Positions 1-7,578 of a DNA stretch of 64,000 bases are shown piece by piece (the stretch's first letter is position 1; the number at the start of each line of letters is the position of its first letter). The position numbers and the translations under genes were made by a program. Under the pieces are notes generated by a model. That model saw only the letters and a list, made by a program, of their open reading frames with translations. It searched no databases and was not told the DNA's origin. The stretch is taken from positions 5,372,501 through 5,436,500 of the forward strand of contig NZ_CP016809.1 in assembly GCF_002741055.1 (NCBI RefSeq), read 5' to 3'. Source of the DNA: Paenibacillus ihbetae (GTDB lineage Bacteria; Bacillota; Bacilli; Paenibacillales; Paenibacillaceae).

Positions 1-1
1 C

Positions 2-169
2 GCTGCTAAAGCGGCAGCACGATGGGGCTGGGAGATTCGGCGGTTGGGGCGTATTCCGCTATACAGCACGGCCTGGGACAATCTGAGCTCACAGTGGCTT
101 GCCCGCAAATTGGACCTTTATCAGTACGGGACGGATTTTCATATCACCATTCAGAGGAATTGCTTATGA
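2..169 (+). CDS. GNAT-type N-acetyltransferase, C-terminal end only (partial)
   Basis: An open frame enters from the left edge and stops at TGA 167-169, giving the last 55 residues of a protein. The tail contains IPLYSTAWDN followed by SSQWLARKLDLYQYGTDF. This resembles the C-terminal end of GNAT acetyltransferases of the FR47-like type, where a serine/asparagine-rich segment near the acetyl-CoA pocket precedes the last strand. Its stop overlaps the start of the next gene in an ATGA arrangement, which suggests translational coupling. The substrate cannot be inferred because the N-terminal part lies outside the window. Family assignment rests on a short tail, so it is only moderately sure. Confidence 0.55.
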   Translation, partial: AAKAAARWGWEIRRLGRIPLYSTAWDNLSSQWLARKLDLYQYGTDFHITIQRNCL

Positions 170-957
170 TCCAAACGCTGATTGTCGTCTTTGTCCTAAC
201 GATGGTCATTCATACGGCGGAAACGTTGTCCTACTCGATCCGTTATGCAGGCGTTAAGCTGAATAAAATAGCGGTAGCGCTGTCGCTGACGGGCATCGTC
301 CTGCTAGTGTCGCGGACCTCGAATTTAATCCAGGCCCCGCTCACCGGCAAATTTGTGGATTATGCCAAAGAACACACGTCATTTGACGTGCTCTCCTATT
401 TTCGGATCATATTGCTTGCCGCTTCGATCGGCACTATCGCAGCCATTGCGCTGTTCCCAACCTTCGTCAACCTGTTCGGCCGAATCATCAACAAGCTTGA
501 AGTAGCCGGCTCCATCCCGAAGCTGATCTCGAGCGTGACGGTCGGTCAGCTCAAAAATACAAGGCATTACATAAAGAAGCCCAATCTCAGCTTGAGCCAG
601 TTTCGATATTTGGGCGTGCCCAACCGCTTTATTTTACTTCATGTCGTCGTGACGGCTTTTTATACCGTCGGGGTGCTTTCGTCGTTGTATGCGGCTCATC
701 TCGTGCCCGCGCACAGCACCATGGCCTCCCAAGCCTCGGGGCTAATCAACGGCATGGCTACTATTATCCTGACGATTTTTATCGACCCGCAGCTAGGTCT
801 GATCACCGATAAAGCTACGCGGGATGAAGAAGCGAAGAATCAGCTGGGCAAGGTGTACACCATGCTCATGGTCTCCCGATTCTTCGGAACGATGCTGGCA
901 CAGCTCGTTATCGTTCCCGCCGCATATCTGATCAGCGTTATTGTCGGCTGGCTTTAG
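166..957 (+). CDS. amj: Lipid II flippase Amj (YdaH family)
   Basis: A 263-residue integral membrane protein with about six hydrophobic segments (roughly residues 1-22, 33-50, 78-100, 150-205 and 235-263). The N-terminal part, with HTAETLSYSIRYAGV and LVSRTSNLIQAPLTG, matches what I recall of Bacillus Amj/YdaH. Amj is an alternative flippase that moves lipid-linked peptidoglycan precursor across the membrane when MurJ is absent or inhibited. The frame is open further upstream, but ATG 166 is chosen: it has AGAGGA about 8 bases upstream, gives the usual family length and begins at the first membrane segment. It overlaps the upstream acetyltransferase stop by 4 bases. Confidence 0.85.
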   Translation: MIQTLIVVFVLTMVIHTAETLSYSIRYAGVKLNKIAVALSLTGIVLLVSRTSNLIQAPLTGKFVDYAKEHTSFDVLSYFRIILLAASIGTIAAIALFPTFVNLFGRIINKLEVAGSIPKLISSVTVGQLKNTRHYIKKPNLSLSQFRYLGVPNRFILLHVVVTAFYTVGVLSSLYAAHLVPAHSTMASQASGLINGMATIILTIFIDPQLGLITDKATRDEEAKNQLGKVYTMLMVSRFFGTMLAQLVIVPAAYLISVIVGWL

Positions 958-1016
958 GGGAAGGAAAGACAGCTATCCGGTATTAAATGATGCAATGATG
1001 GAGGGTGAGGAATGCA

Positions 1017-1301
1017 ATGATTTCTTGGAGAAGGATTGTCCTAGAATCCGTATTGTTCGCCGCAGTCGTATGCGGCGGTTATCTATTGTTCGGGATCATC
1101 CAGGGGATGATAATAACTCAAGCTTATGTGCCCGACATTCTAAGCCAGTATGAACATGTTGAACATCTGCCGTCCCAGGTATCCTTCGGCGCTGTACTGC
1201 GCGGTGGAAAACTGATTACGGTACAGGGCGCGGCCCTATTCCTGGTGCTGTGCGGCTTGTATGGAAGCATAAGATATGCGTTTGCCAAGCGGAAGCGCTG
1301 A
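1017..1301 (+). CDS. Small membrane protein of unknown function
   Basis: A 94-residue protein with a hydrophobic segment at about residues 8-30 and a second at about 68-86, ending in a basic FAKRKR tail. The loop between them (about 35-65) would lie on the other side of the membrane. I do not recognise a family. An in-frame GTG at 1005 would add four residues, but the GGAGGGTGAGG ribosome binding site at 1000-1010 is correctly spaced for ATG 1017. It lies 59 bases after amj on the same strand and may be co-transcribed. A GC hairpin follows at 1441-1463. Confidence 0.6.
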   Translation: MISWRRIVLESVLFAAVVCGGYLLFGIIQGMIITQAYVPDILSQYEHVEHLPSQVSFGAVLRGGKLITVQGAALFLVLCGLYGSIRYAFAKRKR

Positions 1302-1440
1302 CTCGCAGCATTTTTCTCGCACGGTTTAGCGGCTCTCGGGAGCGGCACAAGACAAGCCGCCACGTGCAGGTGGCCATTCCCTGCGACAGGAATAGGAGCC
1401 CGTTCGAACAATAAATCGTTAGTATATCACACCTATGAAG

Positions 1441-1463
1441 CCCCCCGCCTAAGAAGCGGGGGG
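1441..1463 (+). terminator. GC-rich hairpin, probable terminator
   Basis: CCCCCCGC (1441-1448) pairs perfectly with GCGGGGGG (1456-1463) around a 7-base loop. Only a weak T tract follows, so this is an imperfect intrinsic terminator. It separates the amj group from the GntR regulon. The rest of 1302-1741 holds the operator, cre and promoter elements listed separately. Confidence 0.5.
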
Positions 1464-1564
1464 TGTGCTTTGCCGTAATTGGATGCGCACTATAGAAGGA
1501 GCTGCCATTCTTCGAAGCTGACAAATCCATGACAGATCAGGGGTTATAGCCGCAAACAGCAGAA

Positions 1565-1581
1565 AATTGGATCACCCAATT
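1565..1581. promoter_or_regulatory. GntR-type operator O1
   Basis: AATTGG-ATCAC-CCAATT, a 17-bp palindrome with 6-bp arms. It is one of three near-identical copies flanking the GntR gene (also 1692-1706 and 2470-2486). This copy lies about 120 bases upstream of the predicted transcription start, which suits DNA looping or an auxiliary site. Assignment to the adjacent regulator is an inference from position and symmetry. Confidence 0.65.
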
Positions 1582-1628
1582 ACTCTTCGATTACGTCGGA
1601 TACTCAGGAAAATCGAGTTTATTTTAGA

Positions 1629-1642
1629 TGTAAGCGCTATAA
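1629..1642 (+). promoter_or_regulatory. cre site (CcpA), candidate
   Basis: TGTAAGCGCTATAA matches the catabolite-responsive element consensus TGNAANCGNTNNCA at every fixed position except one (A instead of C near the 3' end). It ends 6 bases upstream of the -35 box at 1649. This implies carbon catabolite control of the GntR operon, as expected for a carbohydrate catabolic locus. Confidence 0.55.
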
Positions 1643-1648
1643 TTTTGC

Positions 1649-1678
1649 TTGACAGCCCAAATGTGATCCGTTTATGCT
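1649..1678 (+). promoter_or_regulatory. Sigma-A promoter of gntR
   Basis: TTGACA (1649-1654), 18-base spacer, TATGCT (1673-1678). The predicted start is near 1685, just before operator O2 at 1692-1706, so a bound repressor would sit on the initially transcribed region. Confidence 0.7.
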
Positions 1679-1691
1679 AGATCTGCGGTCC

Positions 1692-1706
1692 ATTGGATGA
1701 CCCAAT
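1692..1706. promoter_or_regulatory. GntR-type operator O2
   Basis: ATTGG-ATGAC-CCAAT, the same 5-5-5 geometry as O1 and O3. It lies directly downstream of the predicted transcription start and 36 bases before the GntR start codon. Confidence 0.7.
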
Positions 1707-1741
1707 TACCGATTTTGATGAAGGATAGAGAGGGAAATCAT

Positions 1742-2440
1742 ATGACCATTAAGAAGATTAAATATCATCGGGTATATGAGGACGTCATTGAACAGATCAA
1801 AAATTTGATTTTAGAAGGAAATCTAAGCCCCGGTGATGTTCTGCCGACCGAGCGCGAGCTGGCGCAATCGTTCGGAATCAGCCGCGGAACGCTGCGGGAA
1901 GCCTTCCGCATTCTCGAGAGGGAAGGGCTGATCGAAGCAAGGCCCGGAGGGGGGCGTTTTCTCAGCAAGGCGCTCGATGTTGCGGAGGACCGAAGCCGGA
2001 TCCTCGACAATATCGAACGCGCGACGATCATTGAGCTGCTGGAAGCCCGGGAGCTGTTCGAGACGGGGATTGTGGAGCTGGCGGCCAAGCGGGCCACGGA
2101 AGAGGACATCGCTGAAATCGAGGCGGCCTTCGAGAAGTGGGGCCAGGTCGGGTTAGACGATGAAGACCGTTCCAAGCCGGATCAGGCCTTCCATTTATCG
2201 ATCGCGAAGGCGACGCATAACGTCGTGCTCGTCAATATGATCGAGCTGCATATGGACCTGCTTCAGCGCACCTTGAACAAGACCCAGGCGATCCCCGGCC
2301 GCAAAAGCGAGGTCTATGAGGAGCATCTGCTTATTTTACAGGCGATTAAGGAACGCGATCCGGTGAAGGCAAAGCTCGCCTTGTTGAACCATCTGAGCCG
2401 GGTGAAGGAGAACATAAAAAACAATTACATTCATGCATAG
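1742..2440 (+). CDS. GntR transcriptional regulator, FadR subfamily
   Basis: A 232-residue regulator. A winged helix covers about residues 8-75, with PTERELAQSFGISRGTLREA and the wing ARPGGGRF. An FCD effector domain follows (about 95-220). The FCD keeps the acidic/histidine set used by metal-dependent members: DQAFHLSIA, EEHLLILQAI and LLNHLSRV. FCD regulators usually bind small organic acids or sugar acids. ATG 1742 is preferred over ATG 1697 because 1697 lies inside operator O2 and lacks a ribosome binding site. The three operator copies indicate autoregulation together with control of the downstream catabolic genes. It is most likely a repressor released by the pathway substrate. Confidence 0.9.
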   Translation: MTIKKIKYHRVYEDVIEQIKNLILEGNLSPGDVLPTERELAQSFGISRGTLREAFRILEREGLIEARPGGGRFLSKALDVAEDRSRILDNIERATIIELLEARELFETGIVELAAKRATEEDIAEIEAAFEKWGQVGLDDEDRSKPDQAFHLSIAKATHNVVLVNMIELHMDLLQRTLNKTQAIPGRKSEVYEEHLLILQAIKERDPVKAKLALLNHLSRVKENIKNNYIHA

Positions 2441-2441
2441 C

Positions 2442-2463
2442 AGGGGAGTGGCTTCCCCTTTTT
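2442..2463 (+). terminator. Short terminator after gntR
   Basis: AGGGGA (2442-2447) pairs with TCCCCT (2454-2459), followed by TTTTT. The 6-bp stem is weak, so it is probably a partial terminator that lowers read-through from gntR into the structural genes. Confidence 0.5.
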
Positions 2464-2469
2464 AACACA

Positions 2470-2486
2470 AATTGGATAATCCAATT
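2470..2486. promoter_or_regulatory. GntR-type operator O3
   Basis: AATTGG-ATAAT-CCAATT, followed at once by a further half-site-like TATCCAAT. It lies between gntR and the AtuA-like gene, 45 bases before its start codon. It is well placed to control the structural operon separately from gntR. I do not see a convincing -35/-10 pair for that second promoter. Confidence 0.7.
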
Positions 2487-2530
2487 ATCCAATGGGCATG
2501 AGTGAATAATTTGGTAAAGAGGGATTGCAG

Positions 2531-3910
2531 ATGAATACAGACATTCGAATTTTATCCCCCTGCGGGATGCTGGGATACGGGTTTCCGGAGCAATCCTTCA
2601 TGAACGGATTGAAGCACGAGCTGCACGGCATCGTGGTCGATGCGGGTTCGACCGACGGTGGACCGCATAAGCTGGGCGCCGGCGTATCCATCGTCAGCAA
2701 GCGCGCGGTAAAGAAAGACCTGAAGATCATGCTCTCTGCCGGCCTTCCCCGGAACATTCCGATCATCATCGGCTCAGCCGGCGGTTCCGGCGCCAGAACG
2801 CATGTCAATTGGACGCTTGCGATCATTGATGAAATATTGGCCGAACTCGGGATGGAGGCGAAAGTATCGGTAATCTGGGCGGACTTCACCCAGGACGAAA
2901 TCCATCAGGCGAAGAAGGAAGGACGCATTCACACGCTTAGCCCGAACATCCCGCCATTGACGGATGAGATGATCGATACGACCAAGAGCATCGTGGCCCA
3001 AATGGGACATGAGCCCATTGTGGAAGCGCTTCAGGCCGGAAGCGAGATCATTGTCTGCGGTCGCGCCTATGATCCGTCCCCTTTCGCAGCGATCGGCATA
3101 TTCCATGGCAAGGATCCCGGACTCTCGTACCATCTCGGCAAAATTCTCGAATGCGGCGCGCTGTGTGCGGAGCCCGGCACGACGAAGGACAGCATCCTCG
3201 GCACCATCGGGGACGACAGCTTTACCGTACAGTCCCTGAATCCGGCACGTACCTGCAGCCCGACCAGCGTCGCGGCCCATACGTTCTATGAGAAGGAGCA
3301 TCCGTACATCCTGCACGGGCCCGGATTTACGCTGGATCTGGAAAACTGCCGGTTCGAAGAGATTGAGCCGGGCATCGTCCGCGTCAGCGGAAGCCGGTAC
3401 CTGCCTGCGGAGAAATACTTCGTCAAATTGGAAGGAGCAAGGCGCGTGGCTTACCGAACTTTCGTGATTGCGGGGATCCGCGACCCGATCCTGATCGGGA
3501 AGCTGGAGGAGGTCGAGGAGTACGTCCGAAGCCAGGCGAGAGAGTATTACGGTGAGATTCCCGAAACCGATTACCAAATCCGGTTTTACAACTACGGGAA
3601 GAACGGCGTACTCGGCAGCAAAGAGACGGAGCCCTTCCAGGGGCACGAGGTGGGGGTGATGTTCGAAGTGGTTGCGAGGACGCAGGAGCTGGCTAGCAGC
3701 ATATGCGCCACCGTCCGATCGACCTTCCTGCATTACGGCTATGAGGGCCGGAAGGCAACGGCGGGCAATTTGGCTTTTCCATTCGCCCCAAGCGATATCG
3801 AGTTCGGTCCTGTTTACGAATTCTCCGTGTATCACCTGATGGAAATGACCCGAAGTGCGTTTCGCATCGAATTTCGAAAGGGAGGTTATCAGCATGGCCT
3901 TGCTCGGTGA
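2531..3910 (+). CDS. AtuA-like protein (DUF1446 family)
   Basis: A 459-residue soluble protein of the DUF1446 family, named after AtuA of the acyclic terpene utilisation cluster. The biochemical role of the family is not established as far as I know. Recognisable segments are the glycine-rich GSAGGSGARTH near residue 80, VCGRAYDPSPFAAIGIFHG, and the C-terminal NYGKNGVLGSKE and GRKATAGNLAFPF. The start is ATG 2531 behind AAAGAGGG; an in-frame TTG two codons earlier is too close to the ribosome binding site. It is the first structural gene of the operon and overlaps the DUF4387 gene by 17 bases. AtuA-like and DUF4387 proteins are often neighbours, so they probably act as one enzyme. The reaction is unknown; processing of the non-sugar part of the imported compound is only a guess. 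Confidence 0.8.
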   Translation: MNTDIRILSPCGMLGYGFPEQSFMNGLKHELHGIVVDAGSTDGGPHKLGAGVSIVSKRAVKKDLKIMLSAGLPRNIPIIIGSAGGSGARTHVNWTLAIIDEILAELGMEAKVSVIWADFTQDEIHQAKKEGRIHTLSPNIPPLTDEMIDTTKSIVAQMGHEPIVEALQAGSEIIVCGRAYDPSPFAAIGIFHGKDPGLSYHLGKILECGALCAEPGTTKDSILGTIGDDSFTVQSLNPARTCSPTSVAAHTFYEKEHPYILHGPGFTLDLENCRFEEIEPGIVRVSGSRYLPAEKYFVKLEGARRVAYRTFVIAGIRDPILIGKLEEVEEYVRSQAREYYGEIPETDYQIRFYNYGKNGVLGSKETEPFQGHEVGVMFEVVARTQELASSICATVRSTFLHYGYEGRKATAGNLAFPFAPSDIEFGPVYEFSVYHLMEMTRSAFRIEFRKGGYQHGLAR

Positions 3911-4220
3911 CGTGGCGAAGGTGCTGCGGAGCAAAAACTCCGGCCCCTTCGAGATTACTTTGGACGTCCTGTTTGATTCCAAAGACGATTATGACAGAGT
4001 AAAACAATCCGGCTGCATTACCAAACGAACCATCTGCGATCTGTACCGGATCAAGGAAGAACAGGTTCATCACCTGGTGTTTTTTGACCAGGCGCTCGGC
4101 TTCAAAGTGACCATCTCGCGGGATATTTCGTCGGGCAGCGTCGGCGACCGCGACGTGTACGGAGCACAGCAGCATGCTCCGCTGATGAAGCTGGCCATCC
4201 ATCAATCAGAGGAGGGGTAG
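3894..4220 (+). CDS. DUF4387 family protein, partner of AtuA-like protein
   Basis: A 108-residue soluble protein beginning MALLGDVAKVLRSKNSG and ending in the DVYGAQQHAPL region typical of DUF4387. The start ATG 3894 has a GGAGG at 3881-3885 and lies inside the end of the preceding gene, indicating translational coupling and probably equal amounts of the two proteins. No catalytic motif can be named. I infer that it is the small subunit of a two-part enzyme with the AtuA-like protein. The transporter genes follow after 3 bases. Confidence 0.75.
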   Translation: MALLGDVAKVLRSKNSGPFEITLDVLFDSKDDYDRVKQSGCITKRTICDLYRIKEEQVHHLVFFDQALGFKVTISRDISSGSVGDRDVYGAQQHAPLMKLAIHQSEEG

Positions 4221-4223
4221 ACG

Positions 4224-5117
4224 ATGAAGGTGCTCAGACGCTTGAGGCAGGATTGGGTATTGTACGCCATGCTGGCCTTACCTCTGCTCTACTTTTTCAT
4301 CTTTCACCTGATTCCGCTCTATGGCATGAAGCTCGCCTTCCAGGATTACCGCATTCTGGGCGACCATGTCTGGGTCGGCTGGAAGCATTTCAAGACCTTG
4401 TTCAGTTCGCCGGCATTCACCAGCGTACTGGAGAACACGATCATTATCAGCTTGATGAAAATCATCTTCGTATTCCCGATTCCGATCATGCTGTCCCTGC
4501 TCATTAATGAAGTGCGCAGCAGCAAATACCGCAAGTATGTGCAATCCGTCGTTTATCTGCCGCACTTTCTGTCCTGGGTCGTTATCGCGGGGATCTGGAT
4601 CAGCCTGCTGAATCCGGCGGACGGCGGGGTCAATCTGATTGCGAATTTCTTTCAATTGCCGTCGGTCGATTATATGACCAGCAAGGAGCATATCCGCTGG
4701 GTGCTTGTTTTCTCCGAAATTTGGCGGAGTGCTGGCTGGGATTCCATCATTTATCTGGCCGCGATCATGAAGATCAGCCCGGGATTATACGAGGCCGCGA
4801 AAATCGACGGTGCCACCCGGCTGCAGCAGATGCGGTACATCACGCTTCCTCATTTGTACAGCACAATTGTAACCGTCTTCATTCTGAATCTAGGATTTTT
4901 CATGAATGCGGGCTTCGACCAAGTGTTTAACTTTATGAACGATTCCATCATCAGCGTGGTGGACATTCTGGACACCTATGTATACCGGATCGGTATCGGA
5001 AACGGGCAGTTTGCGTATGCAACCGCGGCTAGTCTATTTAAAGGCGTCATCGGGATTGTCCTCATCCTGGGCACGCATTTCATTTCGAAACGCATCTCGG
5101 GCAAGGGCGTCTGGTAA
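4224..5117 (+). CDS. ABC importer permease, LplB type
   Basis: A 297-residue permease with six predicted membrane segments. The cytoplasmic EAA loop, which docks the ATPase, is seen at about residues 190-210 (EAAKIDGATRLQQMRYITLP). It belongs to the CUT1-type group represented by B. subtilis LplB/YteP, which imports oligosaccharides or larger glycosides. No ATPase gene is present in the operon, which is normal for this group because a shared MsmX-type ATPase usually serves several importers. Its partner permease and lipoprotein follow directly. Confidence 0.88.
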   Translation: MKVLRRLRQDWVLYAMLALPLLYFFIFHLIPLYGMKLAFQDYRILGDHVWVGWKHFKTLFSSPAFTSVLENTIIISLMKIIFVFPIPIMLSLLINEVRSSKYRKYVQSVVYLPHFLSWVVIAGIWISLLNPADGGVNLIANFFQLPSVDYMTSKEHIRWVLVFSEIWRSAGWDSIIYLAAIMKISPGLYEAAKIDGATRLQQMRYITLPHLYSTIVTVFILNLGFFMNAGFDQVFNFMNDSIISVVDILDTYVYRIGIGNGQFAYATAASLFKGVIGIVLILGTHFISKRISGKGVW

Positions 5118-5129
5118 AGGGGGAGAACG

Positions 5130-6002
5130 ATGAGACGGCTGGAGTTATCGAAAATCGTCATTTATGTCTTGCTGTTCCTGTTCACGCTCATGGTGCTGAT
5201 TCCCATCCTGAACCTGCTGGCGCTATCCTTGACCGACCCGGGCAAAGCCCACCTGATGGGCGGTCTCGATATTGTGCCGAAAGGCTTCTCAACGATCAAT
5301 TATCAGCTGCTGTTTGCCAACCCGCTGATAACGGGGAGCATCATGAATTCGGTGTGGATAACCGCAGCTGGGACGTTTCTGAACCTGCTGCTGACGTCCA
5401 TGGCTGCATACGTGCTGGCGAGAACGGAGTTTATCGGCAAAAAAGCGGTGTTGTTTCTCTTGATTGTCGTTATGGTATTCGAGCCGGGCATGATCCCGGA
5501 GTATTTGCTGATTAAAGATCTCGGACTTATGAATACGCTTACCTCCTTGATTCTGTATAAGGCGATTAACGTGTATTACCTGTTTATCCTGATGCGGTTC
5601 ATTCAGGATATTCCGGAGGAGATTTTGGAAGCGTCCCGGATGGATGGCGCCGGACATTTCCGATTGTACACCCGGATCATTCTGCCGCTGTCGAAGCCGG
5701 GGCTGGCGACGCTGGGGCTGTTCTACGGCGTGTATCACTGGAATGAATATTTCCGTGCAACGCTGTACATCTCGGAGCCGGGCAAATGGCCGCTTCAGGT
5801 CGTTTTGCGCCAGTTCGTCGTCCGCAAGGACAACACGTCCTTGATGGGCAATCAGAATATGTTCGACAGCGCCATCAACTTCGACTTTGCTTCCTTGCAG
5901 GCAGGGACGATCATCATTGCGATCGTGCCGCTGCTGTTCCTATATCCTTTCATTTTGAAATATTACGCCAAGGGCGAGCTTGAAGGAGGGGTCAAGGATT
6001 AA
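5130..6002 (+). CDS. ABC importer permease, LplC/YtcP type
   Basis: A 290-residue permease with six predicted membrane segments and the EAA loop at about residues 164-186 (EILEASRMDGAGHF, then ILPLSKPG). It forms the heterodimeric channel with the preceding LplB-type protein. It starts 12 bases after that gene behind AAAGGGGGAG. The closing KYYAKGELEGGVKD tail is typical of this permease group. Confidence 0.88.
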   Translation: MRRLELSKIVIYVLLFLFTLMVLIPILNLLALSLTDPGKAHLMGGLDIVPKGFSTINYQLLFANPLITGSIMNSVWITAAGTFLNLLLTSMAAYVLARTEFIGKKAVLFLLIVVMVFEPGMIPEYLLIKDLGLMNTLTSLILYKAINVYYLFILMRFIQDIPEEILEASRMDGAGHFRLYTRIILPLSKPGLATLGLFYGVYHWNEYFRATLYISEPGKWPLQVVLRQFVVRKDNTSLMGNQNMFDSAINFDFASLQAGTIIIAIVPLLFLYPFILKYYAKGELEGGVKD

Positions 6003-6064
6003 GCCGGGAAGGCAAGATGTATCCGCCGCGTACGTTCCATTTTCTAAAAAGGGGAGAACAAACC

Positions 6065-7564
6065 ATGAAAAAGGTAAGCCTGTTGTTAATCGTAGCCATG
6101 CTGGTTATGGTCATGTCCGCATGCACATCGAACTCTAACTCAAGCGCTCCGGGCGCGGGGCAGGAGCCGGAAGCGGCAAAGCCCGACGGCAGCGGAGAGG
6201 CCGTGACGCTGAAGATCGTGTATAAGGATGAGGGAACGACCAATCCGGTCTCCGTAAAATTCTTCGAAACGCTGGAGAAAGCATTGGCGGAGGATGAGGG
6301 GCTGAACGTAAAGTTTGAGCTCGTCGATCTGGCGCAGGGCAGCTATGCCGAAAATTTGAATCTGCTGCTGCTCGGCGGCACGATTCCGGATATCATCTAT
6401 TTCCAGGGCGGCGACCAGCAAATCTCGGAGCAAGGCCTGCTGGAGGATCTGAGACCGTATATCGAAAAATCCAAGTACATCAAAGACATCATGGAGCCGC
6501 ATAACAAAACCCGCATGGAGAGCTATCCGTATCTGATGTGGATCAAGCCGCTCGCACCGAAAGCGCCGGTGATCCGCGCCGACTGGTTCAATGCGATGGA
6601 CAGCTCCAAAGCGTTGATCGAAAATCCGACCGTCGACAATTATTACGCCTTCTTTAAAGAGATGGTCGAGAAAAAGCCGGGCGAAGGCAAGCCTAGTTAT
6701 GCGCTGACCGCCGCAGGCGATATCGCCGAGATCAATTTCATTTTCAATACCGCTTTCGGCCTCGACACGACTTGGCTCAAGAAGGATGACGGAACGTATG
6801 AATATTCCAAGGTATCCCAGAACGAGAAGGAGAAGCTGACCTTCTATAACAAGCTTTACAAGGAAGGTTTGCTGGACCCGCAATTCATTACGAAGCAGTG
6901 GGACACGAAGGAAGATGCCTTCTATAAGGGCGATGCGGCCGTAATTACAGGCACCGTTGGCAAAATCCTGGATCTGTATGACGGAAGAATGCAGGATCTG
7001 GGCGGTAAGGAAGCCGAGCTGATCGTTCTGCCGCCTGCCAAGGGTGATGGAGGTCAAGGCTTCGGGGCCACCGACGTAACGAAGGAATCCCGCGGTCTCG
7101 CGATTTCTTCGCAGTCTCCTCACAAGGACATTGCGTTCCGGGTGTTTGATTACTTGGCAAGCCCGAAAGGACAAATGCTGGACCGCCTGGGCTTTGAGAA
7201 CGAGCATTTTACCGAGGAGAACGGGGAGATCGTGCTCAATGATAAATATTACAGCGAGTGGTATGCACGCTTCTGGGAGCCGGTCGAGATGAAATCGGCA
7301 ACGCCGCTGAAGACCCCGCTGCTGGGCAAGCCGGGAATGGAGTCGCTAAATATGGCTTCCGAATTTTACACCGAGGACAACAACTTCCTGATTCCGGAGC
7401 AATTCGTTGCCAACTGGGATGCGATGAACAATCTGTATAAGGAATATTCGACCGATTTCATTACCGGCAAGAAGGATCTGTCCCAGTTCGATGAATTTGT
7501 TGAAGCTTGGTATGCTGCCGGAGGCACGGAAGTAACGAAATATGCTAACGAGAACATCAAATAA
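6065..7564 (+). CDS. ABC importer solute-binding lipoprotein, LplA/YtcQ type
   Basis: A 499-residue extracellular lipoprotein. The signal peptide ends in the lipobox VMSAC, with Cys20 as the predicted lipidation site, followed by a flexible Ser/Asn/Gly/Pro linker. ATG 6065 is chosen over an upstream in-frame start because it has GGGGAG 10 bases upstream and begins a proper signal peptide. The length fits the large binding proteins of the LplA family. It should capture the substrate outside the cell and deliver it to the two permeases encoded just upstream. Confidence 0.9.
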   Translation: MKKVSLLLIVAMLVMVMSACTSNSNSSAPGAGQEPEAAKPDGSGEAVTLKIVYKDEGTTNPVSVKFFETLEKALAEDEGLNVKFELVDLAQGSYAENLNLLLLGGTIPDIIYFQGGDQQISEQGLLEDLRPYIEKSKYIKDIMEPHNKTRMESYPYLMWIKPLAPKAPVIRADWFNAMDSSKALIENPTVDNYYAFFKEMVEKKPGEGKPSYALTAAGDIAEINFIFNTAFGLDTTWLKKDDGTYEYSKVSQNEKEKLTFYNKLYKEGLLDPQFITKQWDTKEDAFYKGDAAVITGTVGKILDLYDGRMQDLGGKEAELIVLPPAKGDGGQGFGATDVTKESRGLAISSQSPHKDIAFRVFDYLASPKGQMLDRLGFENEHFTEENGEIVLNDKYYSEWYARFWEPVEMKSATPLKTPLLGKPGMESLNMASEFYTEDNNFLIPEQFVANWDAMNNLYKEYSTDFITGKKDLSQFDEFVEAWYAAGGTEVTKYANENIK

Positions 7565-7578
7565 GGAGCTTAGAGCGG

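Noticed and set aside
2774..3982. 402-codon open frame on the minus strand opposite the AtuA-like gene
   Set aside because: It is antisense to a clear family protein, has no family features, and long antisense frames are common in GC-rich codon-biased genes.
6140..7207. 355-codon minus-strand frame opposite the solute-binding protein
   Set aside because: Shadow of the lipoprotein gene; composition rich in Arg/Leu/Gln without domains.
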